Part shown: positions 25,117 to 34,547 of the stretch, in pieces
Numbering within the stretch: position 1 is the stretch's first letter
How the letters are laid out: each line of letters begins with the position of its first letter
Assembly: GCA_016840285.1 (NCBI GenBank)
Contig: JAEOSR010000038.1
Coordinates: 84,418-148,417, forward strand
DNA length: 64,000 bases
Direction of reading: 5' to 3'
Source: Candidatus Hodarchaeota archaeon
Lineage (GTDB): Archaea; Asgardarchaeota; Heimdallarchaeia; Hodarchaeales; Hodarchaeaceae
Made by a program: the position numbers and the translations under genes
Notes under the pieces: model-generated
Database searches by the model: none
What the model saw: the letters and a program-made list of their open reading frames with translations, nothing else
Told to the model about the DNA's origin: nothing

Positions 25117-26190
25117 ATGATTCAGATCAATCTAAACGGTTTTAAATGGGCGATGAACAGAAGAGTACTCCTCGTCATTTACATCTTACTATTTTCCAGT
25201 GTTTTTTCCCAGTTGGCTTTTCGTTCGTATGCAAGAATATCAGAGGAGTCACTTACTCTCTATAACATAGAAGTAAATGAGCAAGAATTACATTACTATC
25301 TATATCTTCCTCCTCAAGAACCTGTTGGAGCAGTACTAATAATTCCTCATTTGACTGGTGATCATGAAACCTATTTAATAGGTGATTTTTGGGAACGGCC
25401 TGAAGAGAATATGTTAGAATCACCATTCGTCCAAATTGCTAGAAAGTTTGGATTAGCATTGGTTTTCGCTGAAGGAGCAGTTGGTGATTATTATGCCCCT
25501 GATAATGGTGAGATGAAAGTTTTAGCATGTATGGGAGATGCTAATACCACATTTCTTCATTTAAATAGTGATAAATGGTTCATTTATGGATTCAGTATGG
25601 GTGGTATGGGAGCCATCACAATTTTTGTACGTCATCCTGACTTGTTTAGTGGTTTATTCTCTGGGGGGGGGATACCTGACTTCAGAGAGGAAATATTTTT
25701 GATTCATTACAGACGAACATGGCTTTCGGATGAGGTGATATTAACTGCTTCTCCTCATCATCATCTTGAAGTTCTTCAAGAAAAAGCACTCTTTCTAGCA
25801 ACGGGTACAGGTGATTACATTTACCACACATATGATAATTTTTCACAACTGCTTGATGTTCATGAAATCAGGCATTACTATCATCGTGGGAACGAAGGCC
25901 ACACTTATCGGTTGCTATTCAACACAATGAATTCTACATTCAAGATGTTCTCCCAACGCATTCAGGGAACTCTCGATATCTTCTTCGAAGGATATATTTC
26001 CCCCTTACCTCCAGTTACAACATCACCAGGGACATCATTTCCACAAGCATCATCAACATCAACATTCTCTTCAAAAACATTAATGGAAGGTTCTAAAACA
26101 ACCAACTGGGGGAGTTTTGCTTCAATTATCATTGTGATGCTTTTTTCAACCTGTATATTGATGATCAAACGTAAAGCACATGAATATTAA
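25117..26190 (+). CDS. Exported, membrane-anchored alpha/beta hydrolase (esterase-like)
   Basis: An N-terminal helix (~15-35) acts as signal. The ectodomain is an alpha/beta hydrolase: nucleophile elbow GFSMGG with Ser160, acid Asp233 (TGTGDY) and base His262 (NEGHTYR). It resembles esterase D/feruloyl-esterase-type enzymes. After ~residue 285 a Ser/Thr/Pro linker leads to a C-terminal membrane helix (~333-350) and KRKAHEY. The enzyme would face outside and cleave esters of sugars or lipids; the substrate is unknown. Same display layout as the protease, sugar dehydrogenase and beta-helix proteins in this window. Confidence 0.85.
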   Translation: MIQINLNGFKWAMNRRVLLVIYILLFSSVFSQLAFRSYARISEESLTLYNIEVNEQELHYYLYLPPQEPVGAVLIIPHLTGDHETYLIGDFWERPEENMLESPFVQIARKFGLALVFAEGAVGDYYAPDNGEMKVLACMGDANTTFLHLNSDKWFIYGFSMGGMGAITIFVRHPDLFSGLFSGGGIPDFREEIFLIHYRRTWLSDEVILTASPHHHLEVLQEKALFLATGTGDYIYHTYDNFSQLLDVHEIRHYYHRGNEGHTYRLLFNTMNSTFKMFSQRIQGTLDIFFEGYISPLPPVTTSPGTSFPQASSTSTFSSKTLMEGSKTTNWGSFASIIIVMLFSTCILMIKRKAHEY

Positions 26191-26416
26191 ACAAGGACCT
26201 AATGCTGAAACCTTTTATTTTGGTCAATTTAGAAGCAGGAAAATTGAATAAACAAATAACCTAGTTAAGAAATTATTTTGATCTTCTTGTACCCTTTAAA
26301 AATCATGGGATCAAGATTCTTTTGTAGATAGCTTTAACATTTTTCTCAAAAAAAGCTTTGAATGAGAATATTTAAAAATTCCACATTTTAACCGTACTCC
26401 CAGTTATCTGAATGTC

Positions 26417-27097
26417 TTGTCACATAATGATTTGATTAAAATGTCTGGAAAAGAATTTATTGGAAGTGTTGCTGTTTCACTTCTTGCTATAGGAGCTATA
26501 ACTCTTTTTATTTTGCCTCTACTCTATCCTGCTATCCAAACTGATGTTGAGGACACTGATTCGGGCATCTCAAGTCTTCAAGAGGATTTGGAAATTGCTC
26601 AATCAGATATTTCAGATCTCCAAGATGAAGCCAAAGGAATTGTTCTTCAATCTTTGTACAAGGAATTTTCAACCTCAGCTCAAATATTAGATTCAAATAC
26701 AGGATCCTATATTCCAGTACCTGATACTGAATTGGAAATCACCATTGGAGATGATTCCAAGATTGATGCAGTATTTTCAGGTATCTATGTTTTAGGTGTA
26801 TCAAACTCTCTCGATAGTGACCGTCTCAGCTTTAATATCGCATTGATTGTAGAAGATGTGGGTAACAAAACCCTTAGAATAGCTTACTACGAAGTTGGCA
26901 CTTATCCTGATCATCGTGAGTTCTCATCGTCCTTTTATATCAACTATGTGACCAATAGTCTTCCTACTGGAACGTATACAGTTTCTGTCGCATGGATTTC
27001 TAATGAAGATCAGCCTGGAACGACAAACTATCTGCCTTTCACTACTCCAAATGCTAATTATACACGGTCACTGTGGATTCAAGAATTTTCAGGTTAA
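26417..27097 (+). CDS. Membrane-anchored extracellular protein with coiled coil and beta-sandwich, hypothetical
   Basis: One membrane helix at about residues 16-38 (VSLLAIGAITLFILPLLYP). A heptad-like stretch follows (~45-75: SGISSLQEDLEIAQSDISDLQDEA), then a beta-rich domain (~80-226) with PTGTYTVSVAWIS. A TATA-like TATTTAAAAA lies about 45 bases before the start. No family is recognised. The layout (anchor, stalk, sandwich) suggests an oligomeric surface protein. Confidence 0.72.
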   Translation: MSHNDLIKMSGKEFIGSVAVSLLAIGAITLFILPLLYPAIQTDVEDTDSGISSLQEDLEIAQSDISDLQDEAKGIVLQSLYKEFSTSAQILDSNTGSYIPVPDTELEITIGDDSKIDAVFSGIYVLGVSNSLDSDRLSFNIALIVEDVGNKTLRIAYYEVGTYPDHREFSSSFYINYVTNSLPTGTYTVSVAWISNEDQPGTTNYLPFTTPNANYTRSLWIQEFSG

Positions 27098-27276
27098 AAC
27101 GATTTAAAATGACCAAGATGCAATCCTCATTTTCTTTTATTCCTTAAATATCAGAATGAGTACTTACTTTAGGTACTCAGATCTCAAAAGTTCCAAAAAA
27201 GTGATCCAATAATCAAAAATATACAAAGAAGAAAAGCTCAGCTGAGTACAATAGAGTAGGTTATCGAGGTCATTTT

Positions 27277-28788
27277 TTGAAATTTGAGTATAGTGTAAAG
27301 AAAAATCTATTGATGATTGGAATTATCCTCGTAATTCTTTTTATTCAAACAAAATCTACCTCTGGATTGATCACCTTAACTCAAAATAGATCTACTCTTT
27401 TTATCGCGGAAAATGTTGTTGATAATTCTTTAGCAATAGCTATAAACCAATCACTGAACTCTCAAGGAGATATTATTGACATTAGAATTTCTGAAGACTT
27501 GAATAATCTGTTTTTAGATCAAAATTATTTAAATATGTACTCTCGAATTATAATGATTCTAAATCGAGTGAGTACTCCCTTCAATGAGACTATTGTAAAT
27601 AATCTTGAAAATTTCATCCTAGAAGGAGGAGTTTTTTGTATTATTTCCCCTCAGATATGGCGTTTCCCGGCATCATTTCATGCTTTATCAGGATTGAATA
27701 TTGGTTCTGGTCAAAAAGAATGGCCATCAGGAAATGCAACTGGAGACATAACATTAACGATAATAAATGACACATTCACTCAGAATCCTTTTCAGATTGA
27801 ACAGAACTCAACCTTAAAAGTTTTAGGGAGTCTTGGTATAACCACTCCTATTGATGATTCATATACCATTGCCACTAGCCAAAATACTCCTAATGGTAAG
27901 GCAACGATTACAGGATTTAGAAGACATGCAGGATTCGTTGTAGCTGTTCCCTTATCGCTTAATAAGTATAATTCATCATTTACTCCATTTAATCAATTTC
28001 TAACATCAGTTCTTTCTTCTGGAATAGAATTTTCTGAAATTTCATATCCCAATTCTAGCTCTGAGATGAACAAGTCGAATGGAGAACAGTTATTACTACC
28101 ATTGTTTGGCATTTCAGAGGAGACCGTTCAAACAGGAATAGTTATCGGATCTGTAGCATTTCTACTCATTGGACTAGCCTATATAATTAGTAAATGGAGT
28201 GTGAAAACAAAAGATATCGAAATCCCCAAAGACCGTGATTGGTTTTCAATAATATTACTCACACCACTTCTATTAATTGGACAAATAATTTATCCCCCAG
28301 TTGTAAGAAGAATAGATGAATATGATGTTATAGAGAATCAATATCGTAGTAAAATAATCGATATACTTGAAGAACGAGATTTCTTGCATTTTCGTGAGTT
28401 AAAGAGGGAGTTAACCATTGGAACCTCAAGTCTTCGATGGCACCTACAGGTTTTGGAAGATTTCAGAATCATTAAGAGGAAAGTTGTAGGACAATATGAA
28501 ATATTTTATTTACTGAGAAATGAACCAAATCCAGAGTTCCTAGATATTTATTTTGCAATAATATCTGGAGTAGGATTTAGAGTAGCCAAAGCGTTCAGGG
28601 AAATGAATTCATGGGATCTCAACGCGTTAACAGATTATTTAGGATCGTCCAAGGAGTCAATCAGGTATCATACCAAAAAGTTCCAGAAGATTGATCTAAT
28701 AAGACCGAGAAACGATCGATTCTTTCTTAATCCTACGAAATATAAGGAATTAATTAAAGCGATTAATAGACGTAATAAAACAAATTGA
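27277..28788 (+). CDS. Membrane protein with amidotransferase-like ectodomain and two winged-helix domains
   Basis: An N-terminal hydrophobic segment (~9-28) precedes an ectodomain (~35-285) with MILNRVSTPFNETIVNNLENFILEGGVFCIISP, the DUF4350/class I amidotransferase-like pattern also seen in the 13401 gene. It has about ten N-x-S/T sequons. Two hydrophobic segments follow (~289-309 and ~323-342). The C-terminus holds one ArsR-like winged helix (~350-405, HFRELKRELTIGTSSLRWHLQVL) and a second, weaker one (~430-495, ALTDYLGSSKESIRYHTKKF). This looks like a one-component signal transducer from envelope to DNA. The even number of hydrophobic segments after the ectodomain makes the topology uncertain. 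Confidence 0.8.
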   Translation: MKFEYSVKKNLLMIGIILVILFIQTKSTSGLITLTQNRSTLFIAENVVDNSLAIAINQSLNSQGDIIDIRISEDLNNLFLDQNYLNMYSRIIMILNRVSTPFNETIVNNLENFILEGGVFCIISPQIWRFPASFHALSGLNIGSGQKEWPSGNATGDITLTIINDTFTQNPFQIEQNSTLKVLGSLGITTPIDDSYTIATSQNTPNGKATITGFRRHAGFVVAVPLSLNKYNSSFTPFNQFLTSVLSSGIEFSEISYPNSSSEMNKSNGEQLLLPLFGISEETVQTGIVIGSVAFLLIGLAYIISKWSVKTKDIEIPKDRDWFSIILLTPLLLIGQIIYPPVVRRIDEYDVIENQYRSKIIDILEERDFLHFRELKRELTIGTSSLRWHLQVLEDFRIIKRKVVGQYEIFYLLRNEPNPEFLDIYFAIISGVGFRVAKAFREMNSWDLNALTDYLGSSKESIRYHTKKFQKIDLIRPRNDRFFLNPTKYKELIKAINRRNKTN

Positions 28789-28962
28789 AGTATTCGATCT
28801 ATTGATCAAAAATTACTCATTTATCTTCATTTGTAAAGAGGAGGAAGTCTTAATTTAATTAATCAACCCACCAAAAAAGTGTTCCTCAATTAAGTTAAAT
28901 AAGACGAACTTGTATTGAATTGACCTTCATAATAGAATAATAAACGAAAAAATATAGCAATA

Positions 28963-30045
28963 GTGATAAAAATGATAAGAAAAAATTTCGTTGTATTTTT
29001 GGTAACTCTTAGCCTTCTTGGAGTATACGTCCTAACCTCTGGTACTGGTGACTCTACCTCAATCACAGGTGGTCCTCCAGATGAACCTTGGTTAAATCCT
29101 GGTAATGGTGAAAAAGTTAACATAACAGCTGGCAGCAGAACCCAAATAAGGACTACATCTGGAAATAAGATTCAAATCTGTACGAATGAGAGTGTTAAAC
29201 TTCAGATCAATGAGTCAGAGACCAATCCTGCAGGCTCTTTACCAAACCAAACTCGGGCTGTTAATCGTTACATGCACATTGAATTAAATAGAACTACAGC
29301 AATGAATGCAACTATGTTCAGGAACTACACTAATAATGAATTATCTGGTCTTGGGAATGTGTCAACTTTCAGATGGGCGTATTATAACACTTCTAAGTTG
29401 CAATGGGAATATGCTCATCAAAATTGGGTTGAAGTTACATCAGATGGAGCATCTGTTTGTTGTAACACAACACATTTCAGTATTTGGACGATTCTTACGT
29501 CAGAAATCATCGAATCTCCTGAACAGAATCCTAATCCAGGAACACCATTTGAATGCAAAAATGGAACAGGGTTTGCAGTTCAGGCTGGTAATATGTATCA
29601 GATAAAAACACAAAGTGGATTTTCTTTACAATTGAAATTAAATCAAAGTTCAGAGGTTACTGTTACAGATTACGAAGAATCTCCTAAAGAAATGAAACAA
29701 GCTAAGCATCAAATCAGGACACAAGCTTTCACTGTTGAGCTAAACAATAGTGCTCAGATCCAAGCGACTTTTTCTTATAAATTTACGAATAAGAATCAGT
29801 TAGGCATCCAAAACATGGAAAAACTTAAGTTTATGTTTTATAACGAATCTTCTAAGAACTGGGAAGCACCGAAACATCAATGGTTAGATGCTGAAACCCT
29901 TTATTGCAACACAACTCATTTTAGTCTCTGGACAATTGCAGAGGAAGAGACAACTGATAGCAGCACTACTCCTGGATTCACCATTCTTCCAATAGTTCTT
30001 ATTTTGGGTGTTCTAATATCTTTGAAAGCTAGGAAGAGAAATTAA
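28963..30045 (+). CDS. Exported two-repeat surface protein with C-terminal TPGF-helix anchor, hypothetical
   Basis: A signal peptide (~1-27) is followed by two related domains (~55-178 and ~200-323). Each ends in a close copy of CNTTHFSxWTI, preceded by a segment with YNxSxxxWE and a conserved Trp. Both contain several N-glycosylation sequons and a few cysteines. The tail TTPGFTILPIVLILGVLISLKARKRN is the tripartite anchor type (TPGF, helix, basic end). No known domain. The two repeats suggest an internal duplication of a small carbohydrate- or protein-binding unit. Confidence 0.78.
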   Translation: MIKMIRKNFVVFLVTLSLLGVYVLTSGTGDSTSITGGPPDEPWLNPGNGEKVNITAGSRTQIRTTSGNKIQICTNESVKLQINESETNPAGSLPNQTRAVNRYMHIELNRTTAMNATMFRNYTNNELSGLGNVSTFRWAYYNTSKLQWEYAHQNWVEVTSDGASVCCNTTHFSIWTILTSEIIESPEQNPNPGTPFECKNGTGFAVQAGNMYQIKTQSGFSLQLKLNQSSEVTVTDYEESPKEMKQAKHQIRTQAFTVELNNSAQIQATFSYKFTNKNQLGIQNMEKLKFMFYNESSKNWEAPKHQWLDAETLYCNTTHFSLWTIAEEETTDSSTTPGFTILPIVLILGVLISLKARKRN

Positions 30046-30052
30046 AAATCTC

Positions 30053-30077
30053 CTTTTTTCTCCTTTTTTTCTTTTTA
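30053..30077 (+). terminator. Double T-tract terminator
   Basis: Just after the stop at 30045 come three successive T-runs (6, 7 and 5 T) separated by CTCC and C. This is a typical archaeal termination region. Confidence 0.5.
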
Positions 30078-30278
30078 ATCTCCTTGTTAATTTTTGAAAC
30101 AAATTACTTTTTGGTCGAATGCTAAATTCTTATAAATACAGATATTAGAAGAGAAATCACATTTTATGTTGATATTTTTACGGAATTAAAGTCAAAAAAA
30201 TCTGATTCTCAAGTTTAAAGGTCTTTTTAAAACTTCTTAAGACAATATTTAACCTAAGATGAGTTTGAGGAATGATCC

Positions 30279-31853
30279 TTGTCAAGTGATCTTGATGTAA
30301 AATTATTCGGCCAACAAATGTGGAGTCCCTTAGATAAAAAAGAATACAGGAGTAGAATAGCAGGACTAGGTATTTTTGTTAACGTCATTTGGGTGTTAAG
30401 TGTATTTATACGGCCAGTTATCGACCCAATTATACTGATAACTCTTGGAGGAATTGGCTTCATTATCTCCTTAGGAACCAGACTCCAATCAAGAAGATTG
30501 AGATCTCAGACCGCAAGTGAGGTAAGTGGGGGTAGTATTGTTGGTTACGTGGTTTCTTGGTTTATTGTACACTTAGGATATCCCAATAAAACATTTCAAA
30601 TAGTTCTAAATCCAGATTTAACATTTAATGTTAATCAGATTTTAATTTTCTACCTAATCCTGATTTTCGTCGTTTGGTTCGCAATTCCAGCATCAAGAAC
30701 ATTAGACGAAGTGATTTTCAATCTATCCCCTCTAATTTCTTACTTTATCATCAATCTTTGGAAGTTAGCAGTTATCCTTGAAATACTAACTCTTTTAGAA
30801 GAATTAAAAGCATTGGACCCATACGCAGATTTTATATTCTTATTCATTGGCTTTACAGAGCTTATATTACAATATGTTCGTCTAGTCAAATTACCAATAG
30901 TTGATATTATTCTAGATCCTATGCAATTGTTATTGAAGACTCTAGAAGGACCATTACACACTCTGAAATGGAGTTTCTTAGTAATATTATTTTTAATTAT
31001 TGATATTCTCCCATTAGATCTACTATCAGCAGGCTTGATAGCATTCTCTTTGACAATGGGAATAACATCATTAACAACTTCAGTATCAAAGATTGCATTA
31101 GATAGTGGAATCATCAGATCGAGAACTGATAATGTTCTCGAAGAGGGGAAGGTGATTATCCCACAAGTTTTCAATGAGCTTAAACAGCTAGAAGCCAGTA
31201 ATCTACAGGAATTTTATCGTGTTTCCGAACAGATCAGTATTAGAAAGAAAAATAAGGTTATTAATTATAATATAGGGGATTTATTGTTAAAATTACCCTT
31301 TACTAACACATTAGAAGAAAAAGCAGGAATTTTCCTAGCAACTCTGAAGCTAAATCGAGTATCCACAACTAGAACCAGAAAGCGAATAAGAACTAAATCA
31401 AAGGTAGAAATAAAAACGAAAACTAAGACAGTAACCTTAGGTAACAGTAAAAAAAGAAAAAAAGGTAAAAATATTAACATCTCCTCCTTACAGAGAATAC
31501 CATATGATGAATGGGATGGAATCATCAGAAAGAAACAAGTTGAATTAATGGATCCAACCATAATAACTTCAATGATGGGATTTGATTCACCAGAAGAATT
31601 TGAGAAGGTGGTTGAACAAGGAATAAGAAGAGCAATATCATTTCAGGAGAATATTCGTGATAGAATTCGAGGTGTTCCTGTTACTGGAAGCAAGACCACC
31701 TCCAAAGTCGTAAAATTAAAAGATAAGCATATTGAAGTTCCTAGTGAATTCATGGAAATAATTAAGTCATCAGAAGGTCAAGAAATTGAACTGATACCTG
31801 GAAAGGAAGAATTTTTGTTTTATGCGAGAATAAAGAAGAAAGCTGATCGCTAA
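30279..31853 (+). CDS. Polytopic membrane protein with large basic cytoplasmic C-terminus, hypothetical
   Basis: TTG start with GAGG upstream. Residues ~25-270 contain about seven hydrophobic segments, some with acidic residues inside (LIIDILPLDLLSAG). The second half (~280-524) is soluble and very basic: RVSTTRTRKRIRTKSKVEIKT and KKRKKGKN lie at ~360-405, then an acidic/helical end with DSPEEFEKVVEQGIRRA. No known domain is recognised. The basic linker could contact nucleic acid or membrane lipids. Its end overlaps the convergent URO-D gene by 4 bases. A TATA-like TTATAAATA lies ~145 bases upstream. Confidence 0.72.
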   Translation: MSSDLDVKLFGQQMWSPLDKKEYRSRIAGLGIFVNVIWVLSVFIRPVIDPIILITLGGIGFIISLGTRLQSRRLRSQTASEVSGGSIVGYVVSWFIVHLGYPNKTFQIVLNPDLTFNVNQILIFYLILIFVVWFAIPASRTLDEVIFNLSPLISYFIINLWKLAVILEILTLLEELKALDPYADFIFLFIGFTELILQYVRLVKLPIVDIILDPMQLLLKTLEGPLHTLKWSFLVILFLIIDILPLDLLSAGLIAFSLTMGITSLTTSVSKIALDSGIIRSRTDNVLEEGKVIIPQVFNELKQLEASNLQEFYRVSEQISIRKKNKVINYNIGDLLLKLPFTNTLEEKAGIFLATLKLNRVSTTRTRKRIRTKSKVEIKTKTKTVTLGNSKKRKKGKNINISSLQRIPYDEWDGIIRKKQVELMDPTIITSMMGFDSPEEFEKVVEQGIRRAISFQENIRDRIRGVPVTGSKTTSKVVKLKDKHIEVPSEFMEIIKSSEGQEIELIPGKEEFLFYARIKKKADR

Positions 31854-32866
31854 AAACTAATCGGATATTCTCCTATTTTCTTGGCATAGTGATATGCCTC
31901 CAGAATTGCCTTAACATTATGACCCTCAAATAAGCTGTTGCTAGATGAGAATAAATAGCCACCCCCAGGAGCACCCTGCTTTATACATCGTTCAACATCT
32001 TTTCTGATAAGATTAAGATCAGCATGACAGAGAATTTCCGTGGTGTCCAAATTACCTGCTAAAACTAGTTTATCACCGTACTGACTTTTAATGTTTGCTA
32101 GATCAATATTAGCTTTCGTTTCTAACGAATGTACACCTGCAAAACCTGCTTCAATGATCATGGGGAGAAGTGGAATAATGTGTCCATCGCTATGCCAAAT
32201 TATTGGCACTTCAGACGCGTTTACAATTTTTTTATATTCAGGAAGGATCAAGTTGCGAAATAATTTTGGGGATATAAGAGGACGTGTATTTTCAGCAGCA
32301 TCATCTCCAAGAACAATGAAATCCACCTCAACTTGGTTTGCCTGATCAACAAGCGCAATTGTCCATTCAGTACTTCTCTCAATTACTGCTTTAACTAATT
32401 CAGGTTGCTCATACAATGAAAGAAAGAAATTCTCTATTCCCATACTCAAATAAGCTAATCCTAGAGAACAATCATGCCACGCAAAAAACAAAGCAAAATT
32501 TTCTGCATATTTTTGTTTTGCATGTCTAATCTTATCTGAAGGAAACCAATCTTTCGCATGTGACGTTGGAGCAGTATATTTCTCTAAATCGTCTTCTGAT
32601 CTTATCAGCCCTGTATAATAGTGTCCACGCTTGAAAACACGGCCCCATTCGTCGATTCCGTCTCCATATGCTCTTGTACTCTTGGGATGTGATCCAAGTG
32701 GCATACAATCAAGGCCAAGTTTTTCCCTGGCAATATAAGGATCTCCATTTAGAGCTTTAACTATTTCTGATTCAATCCACGCTTCAAAAAGAGGAACACG
32801 ATCTGGTTCTTGATGTTCAAAAGCAATCAGAACCCTTTCTCGTGAATTTAATACCACTAATATCAC
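31850..32866 (-). CDS. Uroporphyrinogen-decarboxylase-family protein (URO-D/corrinoid methyltransferase-like)
   Basis: A 338-residue TIM-barrel protein starting near LNSRERVLIAFEHQEPDRVPL, the standard URO-D family N-terminus. It also has LGDDAAENTRPLISPKLF, IIWHSDGHIIPLLP and GLHS-like GVHSLETKANIDL. Members of this branch in anaerobes are mostly methyltransferases acting with corrinoid proteins or thiols rather than haem enzymes; no haem gene is nearby. The start is GTG 32866 or GTG 32857. It is divergent from the FGGY kinase, so it may belong to the same regulon, or be unrelated. Confidence 0.88.
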   Translation of the reverse strand: MILVVLNSRERVLIAFEHQEPDRVPLFEAWIESEIVKALNGDPYIAREKLGLDCMPLGSHPKSTRAYGDGIDEWGRVFKRGHYYTGLIRSEDDLEKYTAPTSHAKDWFPSDKIRHAKQKYAENFALFFAWHDCSLGLAYLSMGIENFFLSLYEQPELVKAVIERSTEWTIALVDQANQVEVDFIVLGDDAAENTRPLISPKLFRNLILPEYKKIVNASEVPIIWHSDGHIIPLLPMIIEAGFAGVHSLETKANIDLANIKSQYGDKLVLAGNLDTTEILCHADLNLIRKDVERCIKQGAPGGGYLFSSSNSLFEGHNVKAILEAYHYAKKIGEYPISF

Positions 32867-32946
32867 ATCTATTTTTCTCTATAGTTTTTAATTTTCTTAA
32901 TATCTTGTTCTATTCAGTTTCTAAAGGATTGCATGGGAAACATAGG

Positions 32947-34518
32947 ATGAATGCTTTATATCATTCTGATCACACCATCGGTATTGACGTTGGTAGCTCT
33001 GGAATACGGTTATTACTTCTCAATACGATGGGGAATAAGATAAACGACCAAGTAGTGACATATAAAACCCTTGAGAACCAAAATCATCAATTATGGGATG
33101 AGGAAAGAAGAATCAATATCGAAAGATTAAATGAAACTTTTGAAAATCAACTTAAACTCTTAATTAAGGATTATCCACTATTAAATATTTCTTCTCTATC
33201 CATTTCAGGTATTGGCCCTTCACTTATTTTATTATCCAAACAAGCTAAACCATTAACACATGCTTTTACTTACGCTTATCAAGGTGCACAAGACTATGTT
33301 AAGTTTCTGCCATCAGACTTCCAAGAAAGAACAGGAAGTTTACATAGTGGTGCATTACCTTATGTTCAACTTCTAAAACTTAAAGATGATGGCGTATTAA
33401 ATTCATGCTTCAAGATTACAACAATTAATGATTATCTGACATGGAAAATGACAGATTTACGGTTAAAAGATATTTTTTCTTCGGTTCCCAACGCCTCTTA
33501 CACTGGTTTATATTCAATAGAGCAAGAAAATTGGGATATAAAACTTCTACAGGATATAGGACTGAATCCCTCAATATTACCGAAAATTGTCCCCCTAGGC
33601 ACAGCATTTCCTATCAAAAACACATTCAAACAATTCTCAATTGCATTTAAAAATACACGTGTAATTACAGGGGCAATTGATGGAATTGATGCTTTTTGGG
33701 CGACTGGAGTGGAAAGTGAAGACATCATTGTCGGTTCCGTCAGCTCTACCGGGGCACTCCGACGATTGAGAAAAACTCCAAAAACGGAATATGGCAGCCG
33801 CCTTATTCAGTGTTGCCAAATTGATAAAGGTATGTGGGTTGAGATAATCCCCTTTAACAATGTAGGTACTTCATTTTCTTGGCTAGCAAATAATTTCAGG
33901 TTTATGTTTGATTATTATCTTACTGAAGAGAACCAATTGGATATTAAGAAATTAGAAAGAGAAACAAAGAAGAAACTTGAAAAGAAAGTAGAAAACTTAG
34001 AATCGTATTTCTTAAAACTCCCATTATACTTTCCATATATTGAGGGGGAGCCAAGAGGGCCTAATGGAAGAGGAAGAATAAAAGGTGGCTTTATTTTCCA
34101 GAAAGTGTACTCACGAAATTGTATTGATCTTTATCTTTCACTATTAATTGGTATTGTGAATATGTATAGACACAATCTTAAAGTTCTCGATCCTCCAGAT
34201 GATTACCAGGAGATTCGTCTTACAGGGTTAATTGCTCAGAAATCCCGACTATTCTTAATATTATTGGCATCATTACTTAACAAAAACATCGTTATTATGA
34301 AAATCGAACAATCTATTGCATGGGCAACTGGTATGAGAGCTCTAACATATATAAAGATTCTAGATCGAATGCCAAAAGTGTCATTACTAGACTCAATTTT
34401 ACCAGAAAACAGTCAGATACAAAAATGTCTTGCACTTCTTTATAAAAAATACATGGAAGTCTATAACGCACCAACTAATTATCAGATCATCCAGTCAGAA
34501 AAAGAAATGAATCAATAA
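32947..34518 (+). CDS. FGGY-family carbohydrate kinase
   Basis: A 523-residue kinase. The N-terminal phosphate loop is TIGIDVGSSGIRLLLLNT and the second-domain segment is TGAIDGIDAFWATG, both typical of FGGY (xylulokinase/gluconokinase/glycerol kinase). GSVSSTGALR follows. The C-terminal ATP-site segments are more divergent than usual (IRLTGLIAQKSRLF). The frame is open upstream to 32842, but ATG 32947 gives the normal family start. The next genes are a LarA-type epimerase and 6-phosphogluconate dehydrogenase, so gluconate or a related aldonate or ketose is the most likely substrate (inference). Confidence 0.85.
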   Translation: MNALYHSDHTIGIDVGSSGIRLLLLNTMGNKINDQVVTYKTLENQNHQLWDEERRINIERLNETFENQLKLLIKDYPLLNISSLSISGIGPSLILLSKQAKPLTHAFTYAYQGAQDYVKFLPSDFQERTGSLHSGALPYVQLLKLKDDGVLNSCFKITTINDYLTWKMTDLRLKDIFSSVPNASYTGLYSIEQENWDIKLLQDIGLNPSILPKIVPLGTAFPIKNTFKQFSIAFKNTRVITGAIDGIDAFWATGVESEDIIVGSVSSTGALRRLRKTPKTEYGSRLIQCCQIDKGMWVEIIPFNNVGTSFSWLANNFRFMFDYYLTEENQLDIKKLERETKKKLEKKVENLESYFLKLPLYFPYIEGEPRGPNGRGRIKGGFIFQKVYSRNCIDLYLSLLIGIVNMYRHNLKVLDPPDDYQEIRLTGLIAQKSRLFLILLASLLNKNIVIMKIEQSIAWATGMRALTYIKILDRMPKVSLLDSILPENSQIQKCLALLYKKYMEVYNAPTNYQIIQSEKEMNQ

Positions 34519-34547
34519 GTTGATCAAGCTAAGGAATTGAGGCGAAG

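Noticed and set aside
30740..31174. 144-codon open frame antisense to the polytopic membrane protein
   Set aside because: Shadow of a strongly coding plus-strand frame; no start signal or protein-like pattern of its own.
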